Source of the DNA: Thermoplasmatota archaeon
GTDB taxonomy: Archaea > Thermoplasmatota > Thermoplasmata > Thermoplasmatales > Thermoplasmataceae
Assembly: GCA_023489425.1 (NCBI GenBank)
Contig: JAMDCG010000050.1
Coordinates: 1 to 49,987 of the forward strand
Direction of reading: 5' to 3'
Length of the DNA stretch: 49,987 bases
Both the position numbers and the translations under genes were made by a program. The notes beneath the pieces were generated by a model, which was not told where the DNA came from, did no database searches, and saw only the letters and a list, made by a program, of their open reading frames with translations. Shown one piece after another: positions 43,490 through 49,987 of this stretch; the stretch's first letter is position 1, and every line of letters begins with the position of its first letter.

Positions 43490-46186
43490 ATGATGAGCAA
43501 ATCACGGATACTTGTTTCTGCAAATCCTGGGTCTGGTAAGACTGAAGACCTTTCAAATCAGGTTTCAAAACTTCTTCAAGAAGGAGTAGATTCAGATAAT
43601 ATTTTATGCCTCACGTTCACAAATAAGGCAAGAGATGAGATGGAAAGAAGGATTATAATTAAGATGAAGGATACAAAGTATAAGGTGCCGGACATTCATA
43701 CATTCCATAGCCTATCTCAAAGTATAATAAATCATAGAATGGAAGGTGGGGACTTGATACCTGAAAGATTCCTCAGATATCAGATATTAAAATCTCTTGA
43801 AACAAGACAGATAATGAATTATGATGGAGAAGTTTTATCGAAAGATTATCCGGCAATAGTAAACGTAGGTCAAATTGTGAATGCGATAAAGTTCCTCAAA
43901 AGTTTTGCTATTTTACCAGATAAAGTCCATATAGAGGAACTTAAGAAAAATGTAAGGATGGAGTATAACAATGGTAATGGAGTGAATGGTTACACTCTGG
44001 AAGAAATGGAAATCTTATGTGAGGGATTTCTAGATATATTCCGTGACTACGAATCTTCAAAGAATTTATCTCAGATGGATTATAACGATATTCTCTTAAG
44101 AGCTGTAAATTATTCCAAGGCCCACTTCAATAAATATCAGTATGTTTTTGTTGACGAAGTTCAGGATATGAGTGAAATAGAATATGAACTGGTAAAGCAG
44201 GTTGGGGAGAATGTGTATGCTGTTGGAGACATGAAACAGGCAATTTTCGGTTTCCAGGGTGGTAACATTCGTGCTTTAAGAGATATGATGTCCGGGAAAG
44301 ATTTTGAAAAAAGGGTCATAGATGGAACCAGAAGATTGCCAAAAAATGTTGTTGAATATTGCATTAACTTCTACAGAACTCACGAACCAGAAGAACTGTC
44401 ACCTGAGCTGGACCATTTCAGGAGCATGAATGAAAAGGATGGGGTGGTTACACTTATCAGGCTGAAAGATAAGGGTGAATTGATAGATGCAGTAACAGAA
44501 ATTCTGAATAAGCAGAATAATGATGAATCCGTAGGTATTATTGTTAGAACTAATGAACAGGCAAATGATCTTTCAGATTCTCTCACATTAAAGAATATTT
44601 CACATCAAAAGATTTCTGGTACGAAAGGTGAGAAGCTGTGGAGAGAGGAAATTTCAAAATTCATCGGTGGGATTTACGGAACCTCTGACAGCATAATTGG
44701 AATGATCTATTCAATTTACTCCAGGATACCATTATACGATGGTATTCAGATAGCAGAGAGAATGAGATTTGAAAACGATCTGAAGAAGGTTCTTCCCAGA
44801 GAGTTGATAGATATAAGGGAAAAATATGGAAATCATAAGAATCAACTTCTTCAGCTATTCAATGATTATATAATTCCAAATTCTATTGCTCTGGGCGAAT
44901 CAGCCTTTGAGGCTGCCAAGGATGTATTTGACTCTCTTCCCATGTTCCTTGATAGATTCGGAACAGGAGAAGAATACTCCCTCGCCAGTCTCCAGAAGTA
45001 TATACTTCAGGAGAATTCAAGGGATAGTGTTGATGAGATCTCAGAGAAGGTCTGTATAATTACCGTACATAAGGCAAAGGGGCTTGAATTTGATCACGTT
45101 ATATACATTCCAAAATACACAGAGAAGAAGAATATAAGTGCCATTGATCTTATCGTAGATTCCATACTGAAAAGCAATAATCTGAGTTACAGTAGGGATG
45201 AAAGAATAAAGGAGGAAAACAGGATAGATTTTGTTGCACTTACTAGAACAAAGAATTCTCTTGATATTATAACTGAGAAAAAATCTTCAACGAGATATGA
45301 TTTAGAACCATGCAAAAAAATTGACTTTACAACTAAGATAGTAAATAATGAATTTGTAAGTATGAAGGATATTTCCGATAGAGAAAAATTGAAGCTTAAT
45401 TTCAAACCATGGATAAGGGATTATTTGAAAAAGAAAATGGAAAAATTGAATAACCTGAGTTTTACCATGCTCGAGAGGGTCAAGGAACTGGATAAATTTG
45501 TTGAGTCATATGTGCTAGGAATACAGACTAAATCTTCAGCCTTAACCTTTGGAAGTGATATTCACAGCTACATAGAAAATTATATAAAAAGTCATGAGAC
45601 ACCACCAATTATGAATGACGAAAAGCTTACCAGAACGTGGAGCAATTTCATTTCCTATGATAAATACGTAAGGGAAATACAGAAGGGTAAATGGTTAGGA
45701 TCTGAAATGAAATTCAAGCAAAAGGTTAGTAACGTTTTCCCGGATATTATGACAAATATTACTGTTGAGGGCAGGATCGATGGATTGTATAAGTACATTG
45801 AAGGAAATACAGAGAAAACAGTTATTGTGGACTTTAAAACTTCCAAAAAAGTTAACAGGGACTATGTGAACCAGCTATCACTTTACGCAAAGCTATTTTC
45901 TCTTGAAAATAAAATAGATATGGAACAGATAGAGTCAGAAATTGCATATTTGAGTCTGAGAGATACCAAGGTGAATATAAACAGGATAGAAAAAAGATGG
46001 GATAGAATCGATCCAACCATTGAGATGAGAGCATTAGAAGATGTAAAGAAGACCGTTGAAAAATTTGTTAATTATAAATTGTCGGTCGATTCAATGATTC
46101 GAGACATCCTTAGTGTAAGGAACACCGAATCTAATGTTTTCATTGAATTTCAGAAGATGCTAAAGATGGAAATGGAAAACAGTTGA
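43490..46186 (+). CDS. UvrD/PcrA-like SF1 helicase fused to a RecB-type nuclease
   Basis: The 898-residue protein has an SF1A helicase core: Walker A ANPGSGKTED (residues 11-20), CLTFTNKARDEMERR (motif Ia), VFVDEVQDMSEIEY (motif II), AVGDMKQAIFGFQGG (III), DGTRRLPKNVVEY (IV), ITVHKAKGLEFDHVIYIP (V), and RIDFVALTRTKNSLDI (VI). The N-terminal Q motif is lacking. The C-terminal part (about residues 685-830) is a RecB-type PD-(D/E)XK nuclease: GSDIHSYIENY, a Glu in GSEMKFKQ, VEGRIDGLYK, VIVDFKTSKK, and NQLSLYAKLF. There is no iron-sulfur cysteine cluster. This AddA-like plan suits DNA-end processing in repair or defence. It begins 387 nt from the kinase gene. Confidence 0.92.
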   Translation: MMSKSRILVSANPGSGKTEDLSNQVSKLLQEGVDSDNILCLTFTNKARDEMERRIIIKMKDTKYKVPDIHTFHSLSQSIINHRMEGGDLIPERFLRYQILKSLETRQIMNYDGEVLSKDYPAIVNVGQIVNAIKFLKSFAILPDKVHIEELKKNVRMEYNNGNGVNGYTLEEMEILCEGFLDIFRDYESSKNLSQMDYNDILLRAVNYSKAHFNKYQYVFVDEVQDMSEIEYELVKQVGENVYAVGDMKQAIFGFQGGNIRALRDMMSGKDFEKRVIDGTRRLPKNVVEYCINFYRTHEPEELSPELDHFRSMNEKDGVVTLIRLKDKGELIDAVTEILNKQNNDESVGIIVRTNEQANDLSDSLTLKNISHQKISGTKGEKLWREEISKFIGGIYGTSDSIIGMIYSIYSRIPLYDGIQIAERMRFENDLKKVLPRELIDIREKYGNHKNQLLQLFNDYIIPNSIALGESAFEAAKDVFDSLPMFLDRFGTGEEYSLASLQKYILQENSRDSVDEISEKVCIITVHKAKGLEFDHVIYIPKYTEKKNISAIDLIVDSILKSNNLSYSRDERIKEENRIDFVALTRTKNSLDIITEKKSSTRYDLEPCKKIDFTTKIVNNEFVSMKDISDREKLKLNFKPWIRDYLKKKMEKLNNLSFTMLERVKELDKFVESYVLGIQTKSSALTFGSDIHSYIENYIKSHETPPIMNDEKLTRTWSNFISYDKYVREIQKGKWLGSEMKFKQKVSNVFPDIMTNITVEGRIDGLYKYIEGNTEKTVIVDFKTSKKVNRDYVNQLSLYAKLFSLENKIDMEQIESEIAYLSLRDTKVNINRIEKRWDRIDPTIEMRALEDVKKTVEKFVNYKLSVDSMIRDILSVRNTESNVFIEFQKMLKMEMENS

Positions 46187-46236
46187 GTATAAATAAACTC
46201 ACCTGCCTGATAGCTTCCCCTTAATTTTTGACTGAT

Positions 46237-47250
46237 TTAGAACTTTATAAATACCCTGCCAACATTTTTCTTCTCTTTTATCCTTTCATATGCTTCATTG
46301 ATCTGGTCTATTGAAATCTCTTCTGAAACCACAGCTTTGATCTTTTTCTTAGCCGACATTTCAAGTGCATCCATTATATCCTTTCTTGTTGACGATATAT
46401 TACCGGAAATTGTGTTTCCTTTCAGTATAAGCACTCCAAGCTGTAGCGGTGGTGAGGATGGTTTCAGATTGCCGACAACGACCATTTTGCCTCCAAATCC
46501 AAGTGATCTGAATGCTTCGTTGAATGTTGCATCTCCAGTGTTCTCCAGGGATATATTGGCCCCATCGGCCCATATTTCCTTTACTTTCTTATTGAACTCC
46601 CCCTCTGAAGATATGACGTGATCTGCACCTAGCTTGTAAAGAGAGTCAACTTTCCATTGCGAACTTGTAACCGCAGTAACTTCTGCTCCAAATGCCTTTG
46701 CTATCTGGATGGCGTGTGTCCCCACTCCACCTCCTGCTCCAGTTATTACGACTCTGCTCCCTTCTGTTATTCCACCAACCCTCTTCAGGGCATTTACAAG
46801 CATTCCTGTTACGCAAGCTGAAATTGCTGCCAGTTCTGAAGTTACCTCTTTGGGAACCTTTACTAGACTTCTCTGATTTAACCTAACATATTTTGAGTAT
46901 GCACCATCTATGTTCTCTCCAAGTGTCTTCTTATTTGTGCACAGATTCTCGTTTCCAGAAACACAGTTATAACAGTGACCACAGGGAACATAAATCAGAC
47001 TTGTGACCCTGTCACCAACCTGAAAATATTCCACACCTGAACCAACTTTCTCGATTATTCCTGAAACTTCATGACCTGGAACTATAGGAGTGTGAAGCCT
47101 GGGAAAGAACCCATCCCGGGTTAGAATATCCCTGTAGCAAATACCAGTCAGATCCTGTCTCAGAACTACTTCGTTTGCACCAGGCTCTGGCGTACCCCTT
47201 TCCTCGATATCCAAATTTTGGCCTACCTTATTGACTACTGCTACTTTCAT
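46237..47250 (-). CDS. Zinc-dependent MDR dehydrogenase, acryloyl-CoA-reductase-like
   Basis: Medium-chain dehydrogenase of 337 residues. Catalytic zinc ligands are in GICYRDILTRDGF (Cys) and PGHEVSG (His-Glu); the structural zinc site is CGHCYNCVSGNENLC; the NADPH-binding fold has GAGGGVGTHAIQIAKAFGAE. The combination CYRDILTRDGFFPRLHTPIV and the ACVTGMLVNALKRVGGI turn resembles the archaeal acryloyl-CoA reductase group rather than ordinary ethanol dehydrogenases (family pattern from memory). The substrate is therefore uncertain; an enoyl-CoA-type or aldehyde substrate is possible. Divergent from the ThiF-like gene. Confidence 0.88.
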   Translation of the reverse strand: MKVAVVNKVGQNLDIEERGTPEPGANEVVLRQDLTGICYRDILTRDGFFPRLHTPIVPGHEVSGIIEKVGSGVEYFQVGDRVTSLIYVPCGHCYNCVSGNENLCTNKKTLGENIDGAYSKYVRLNQRSLVKVPKEVTSELAAISACVTGMLVNALKRVGGITEGSRVVITGAGGGVGTHAIQIAKAFGAEVTAVTSSQWKVDSLYKLGADHVISSEGEFNKKVKEIWADGANISLENTGDATFNEAFRSLGFGGKMVVVGNLKPSSPPLQLGVLILKGNTISGNISSTRKDIMDALEMSAKKKIKAVVSEEISIDQINEAYERIKEKKNVGRVFIKF

Positions 47251-47298
47251 TGTTGCATTAGAAATAATCTATATTTATTACTTTTCTATGTTCTTTAA

Positions 47299-48015
47299 GT
47301 GAAAGAAATCTTAAATGGTGTCAATATTTCTATAATAGGGCTTGGGGGTAATGGACAGCTTGCATCTACGCTGTTATCATCTTTAGGTGCACAGATAAGA
47401 CTGATTGATGGTGACACTGTTGAACAATCAAACCTGCAACGACAGCCCCTCTTTGATGAGGATGATTTAGGTATGAATAAAGCAGAAACCGTATACAATA
47501 AAATCAAAAATCGTTCAATCAATAAGAAGTTAAGCTTTGTTAGAGAATATGTAGATTCATCAAATATTAATGCCATACTTGGAAATAGTGACCTGATCTT
47601 TGAAGCTACCGACTCATTTCTGACCAGAGAATTGATAAATGAATATGCCGTGATGAAGAAAATTCCATGGATAATGACCAATAGTTATGGATATTTTGGC
47701 GAATTCATGCTCATTGTGCCGGATGAGACTGCCTGCCTTAATTGCCTTACAGGTGGAAAGAGAATGATTCCTCTAAACTGCCATGCGGACCAGATTTCTC
47801 CTCCAGTTCCAAGTACAGTATCAGTTATGGGAACCTCTTTACTGTTACGATATTTTCAGGATCGTATTAAGGATGAAAACTTCTATTTCTATTCTGCCAC
47901 ACTGATGGAATTGCAAAAAATAAAGGTAAACAAAGTGAAAGAATGCAGAGTTTGCTCAGAGTTAATCTTTGAAAAATTGAATGATACTAAATTTCTTGGC
48001 AGGCAGATATTCTGA
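47299..48015 (+). CDS. E1-like activating enzyme (ThiF/MoeB/HesA family), orphan
   Basis: Rossmann-type adenylating protein of 238 residues: ISIIGLGGNGQLASTLLSSL (nucleotide loop), LIDGDTVEQSNLQRQPLFDE with the Asp/Asn/Arg/Gln ligands, and DLGMNKAETV. The zinc cysteines are CLNC and CRVC; a further Cys lies in LNCHADQISPPVPSTVSVMG, where related enzymes carry a sulfur- or thioester-forming cysteine. Archaeal homologues activate MoaD/ThiS/SAMP small proteins for cofactor synthesis or protein conjugation. No ubiquitin-like partner gene is visible nearby. The start is GTG 47299; no ATG fits the fold. Confidence 0.88.
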   Translation: MKEILNGVNISIIGLGGNGQLASTLLSSLGAQIRLIDGDTVEQSNLQRQPLFDEDDLGMNKAETVYNKIKNRSINKKLSFVREYVDSSNINAILGNSDLIFEATDSFLTRELINEYAVMKKIPWIMTNSYGYFGEFMLIVPDETACLNCLTGGKRMIPLNCHADQISPPVPSTVSVMGTSLLLRYFQDRIKDENFYFYSATLMELQKIKVNKVKECRVCSELIFEKLNDTKFLGRQIF

Positions 48016-48018
48016 TGT

Positions 48019-48714
48019 TCAATTTTTACCCATGAATTGCGCTAAATTTAATTTTACACCAAGAAAATCAAAGAATACAGAACTTAGATTTCCCAGTAAG
48101 TTTGAGTTATCTAGAACCCCTGAAAGAGAAAGATTGCCACTTACGTTGCCTGATTGACTGACGAAGGAAAGATTGCCGAGAAAATTTTCTCCCATATACA
48201 TTCCTACTTTGATAACTGATATCCCAATTGGAATCATATCGTTGATGAATAAAGTATAGGTGTTATTATTTGAACTCTTAACGAGGGAAACGTTTGTGAA
48301 AAGGAACGGTAACTGAGTGCTGATATTCCTGGAAAGGGTTGCAACTCCTACGCCATTTAGAAACTCTGATATAACTGCGTTGGCATAATAGATAATAGAA
48401 TCTGTTGGCCATCCTTTAGCGGTAAGGGAGGTAATGTTTATGGGAACGTTGAAAAATGAATTTGAACTGCTATAGGGGTTTATTGTGAGATTGTTGTTGA
48501 ATATTGAAACTGTTGAGGGAAGAGCATTTGTGTTCCTGGCTGAAACGTCCATGCTTGCTGTCAATTTTCCGTTTGTCATCTCAAGTTTGACAAATGAAAG
48601 TTCTATGTCTTTCAAATCATTTTCAGCAGATACATATATGCTAGACGCTGAAACAATAAGAAAAACACATATGATCGAAAAGGCAGCGATGAATATCAGC
48701 TTAGTTAGTTTCAT
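48019..48714 (-). CDS. Secreted or membrane-anchored exterior protein, function unknown
   Basis: The N-terminus MKLTKLIFIAAFSIICVFLI followed by VSASSIYVSA is a signal peptide or signal anchor. The mature part (about 200 residues) is Ser/Asn/Thr-rich, beta-type, with about ten N-x-S/T sequons (for example NNNLTINP, GNVSGNLSLSG), typical for glycosylated surface proteins. No lipobox or C-terminal anchor is clear. The family is not recognised; the LEMTNGKLTASMDVSARN segment resembles late-embryogenesis-abundant/WHy-like beta repeats only loosely. It is monocistronic. Confidence 0.68.
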   Translation of the reverse strand: MKLTKLIFIAAFSIICVFLIVSASSIYVSAENDLKDIELSFVKLEMTNGKLTASMDVSARNTNALPSTVSIFNNNLTINPYSSSNSFFNVPINITSLTAKGWPTDSIIYYANAVISEFLNGVGVATLSRNISTQLPFLFTNVSLVKSSNNNTYTLFINDMIPIGISVIKVGMYMGENFLGNLSFVSQSGNVSGNLSLSGVLDNSNLLGNLSSVFFDFLGVKLNLAQFMGKN

Positions 48715-48936
48715 TTATTTGGTTGGTAATATGATTGTAACTAGATAAATCTTATTGTTTTTACTCTTCCACGAAATGTAAACCTACTTAAAAGGTGAAT
48801 CTGACTCATACTAAAAAGTAACTCTTATAGGGAAATTTCTCTAAAAGAATGTTTATGCATAGAAATTCTAATAGTGTGGAAGGTTTTTTCAATTTATTTT
48901 TTTAATATTATAATAAGCTTAAAACTTTCAAAATGT

Positions 48937-48957
48937 TTTATATATCGTAAATCGATA
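48937..48957 (+). promoter_or_regulatory. TATA box overlapping a palindromic operator of the PadR gene
   Basis: TTTATATA (48937-48944) is centred about 29 nt before the padR ATG. It overlaps the perfect dyad TATCG-TAAAT-CGATA (48943-48957). ATCGAT-containing palindromes are typical of PadR-family operators. Binding here would block TBP and polymerase access, consistent with autorepression of the PadR-ABC operon. Confidence 0.5.
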
Positions 48958-48968
48958 CTGATAAAGAC

Positions 48969-49382
48969 ATGAAAGGTGGAATGTTAAATTACTGGATAAT
49001 GAGGAATATTTCGGAGGGCCCTTTGAAGGGTGCTGATATTATTAAAGAAATGTCCAGAAAATCAAATGGAAGATGGCGACCAAGTCCTGGTAGCGTATAT
49101 CCCGCCCTATCACATATGGAAGAAAAAGGCTTCGTGAAAAGGGACAATGATGGAAGATACAGCATTACCGAAGAAGGAAGGAATGAGATGAAGAAGTACG
49201 ATGACATGGTAAAAAATCTCATAGGCACAGAAAATGTAAATGATATTCTGGAAGAGACAACTGCAAACTTAACATATATTATTGAAACTTTTGATTATTC
49301 CCATTTTGATCCTTCAAAAATTAATGATATGAAAACTAAGTTAATGGCTGTTCTTGAAAAAATAAAGGAGAGTGAAAAATGA
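48969..49382 (+). CDS. PadR-family transcriptional regulator
   Basis: The winged-helix signature of PadR is plain: ISEGPLKGADIIKEM, then WRPSPGSVYPALSHMEEKGF and VKRDNDGRYSITEEGRNEM. The C-terminal 60 residues form the dimerisation helix, with VNDILEETTANLTYIIETF. The 137 residues are of PadR subfamily-s2-like length. It has a palindrome over its own TATA box. The stop is directly followed by the ATG of a DrrA-type ATPase, so it is likely a repressor of a multidrug ABC exporter that responds to a hydrophobic ligand (family knowledge and inference). Confidence 0.92.
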   Translation: MKGGMLNYWIMRNISEGPLKGADIIKEMSRKSNGRWRPSPGSVYPALSHMEEKGFVKRDNDGRYSITEEGRNEMKKYDDMVKNLIGTENVNDILEETTANLTYIIETFDYSHFDPSKINDMKTKLMAVLEKIKESEK

Positions 49383-49987
49383 ATGAAATCCATAATTGAA
49401 ACTCATAACCTGAGCAAAATATATAATGGGAAAATCAAGGCTGTTGATGACTTGAACATTGAGATTGGAGATGGGGAAATATATGGTCTTCTTGGACCAA
49501 ATGGAGCAGGAAAAACAACGACAATCAATATGCTTACAACGAGGATTTCCTGCACAAAAGGAACTGCCATAGTGGCAGGGTATGATATAAGGAAAGACTC
49601 CCTTATGGTAAGAAAGACTATTGGTGTCGTTCCACAGGACCTTACTGCAGATGAAGACCTAACAGGAAGAGAAAATTTAGTGATGGTTTCTCAGTTTTAT
49701 GATGTACCCAAAGAAGAATATGAAGAACGAATTCCAAAACTACTTGAACTTGTTGATATGACAGAAGCCGCAAATAGGTATGTTAGAACCTACTCCGGAG
49801 GAATGAGGAAGAGGCTGGAACTCATAGTAGGGCTTGTTCATAACCCAAAGATACTGTTTCTCGACGAACCAACACTGGGTCTTGATATCCAGACAAGGAC
49901 ACAGATGTGGGATTATGTAAGGCAAATTCAGAAAGAAATGGACGTAACCATAATTCTTACATCTCACTATCTGGAGGAAATTGATGC
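49383..49987 (+). CDS. DrrA-type ABC transporter ATP-binding protein, 5' part
   Basis: The frame is open to the window edge, so the 3' end is missing. The first 201 codons give an ATP-binding cassette: Walker A GLLGPNGAGKTTTINMLT (about residues 34-51), Q-loop IGVVPQDLTADEDLTG, the signature TYSGGMRKRLELIVGL, Walker B ILFLDEPTLGLDIQTR and H-loop TSHYLEEID. The LSGG position reads YSGGM, as in DrrA/daunorubicin-resistance-type ATPases. It directly follows the PadR gene without a gap; a membrane permease gene is expected downstream. Confidence 0.94.
   Translation, partial: MKSIIETHNLSKIYNGKIKAVDDLNIEIGDGEIYGLLGPNGAGKTTTINMLTTRISCTKGTAIVAGYDIRKDSLMVRKTIGVVPQDLTADEDLTGRENLVMVSQFYDVPKEEYEERIPKLLELVDMTEAANRYVRTYSGGMRKRLELIVGLVHNPKILFLDEPTLGLDIQTRTQMWDYVRQIQKEMDVTIILTSHYLEEID

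Noticed and set aside
1..49987. tRNA, rRNA, CRISPR or insertion sequence
   Set aside because: Scanning the gaps showed no GC-rich tRNA-like stretch, no regularly spaced repeats, and no transposase ORF or terminal inverted repeats.

Overview
The window looks like chromosomal DNA of an AT-rich, compact archaeon, most plausibly a member of the Thermoplasmatales (Thermoplasma/Ferroplasma/Cuniculiplasma type). The basis is archaeal-type informational genes (TyrRS, ProRS, FEN-1 with a PCNA-binding tail, RadB, NadM), a type IV pilin of the archaeal class, DUF211, many promoters of leaderless type (TATA box about 25 nt before the ATG), and tightly packed or overlapping genes. The lineage is an inference from gene content. 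I see no tRNA, rRNA, CRISPR array or insertion sequence.

Layout. 1-3945 (+): the 3' part of smc, then scpA, then a Cas4-like PD-(D/E)XK nuclease split into two membrane-anchored ORFs. 3965-8737: tyrS (+), facing a minus-strand operon proS - HAD phosphatase - radB - fen1. 8982-13753: M20 peptidase (+), then a minus-strand set of Lrp-type regulator, aminotransferase, anchored coiled-coil protein and nadM. 13908-19029 (+): MMPL/RND transporter, PP2C phosphatase, GAF/free-Met-sulfoxide reductase-like protein, MFS transporter. 19839-22298: YyaL-type thioredoxin-fold protein and a pilin. 22536-26688 (+): homogentisate pathway operon (HPPD, FAH-family hydrolase, homogentisate dioxygenase, maleylacetate-reductase-like dehydrogenase). 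26675-29313: PPC-domain protein, small membrane protein, histidine phosphatase, haem-oxygenase-like diiron protein.

29388-32180 (-) is an uncharacterised pair: a VirD4/HerA-like ATPase fused to a nuclease-like domain, plus an orphan partner. 32205-37608 holds a second FAH-family protein, a polytopic membrane protein with a CxCE motif, a VIT1-like transporter coupled to DUF211, two genes of 31 and 58 codons around a CinA-like gene, and a GlmS-like SIS protein. 37738-46186 is the most accessory-looking stretch: small membrane proteins, a glycosyltransferase, and a vWA / PP2C / protein-kinase triad (TerY-P-like) next to a UvrD helicase fused to a RecB-like nuclease. 46237-49987: acryloyl-CoA-reductase-like MDR enzyme, orphan E1-like (ThiF) protein, secreted protein, and a PadR regulator with a DrrA-type ABC ATPase cut by the window end.

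Best candidates for undescribed biology are the TerY-P-like triad with the helicase-nuclease, the ATPase-nuclease pair at 29.4-32.2 kb, and the split membrane-anchored Cas4-like nuclease beside smc-scpA.
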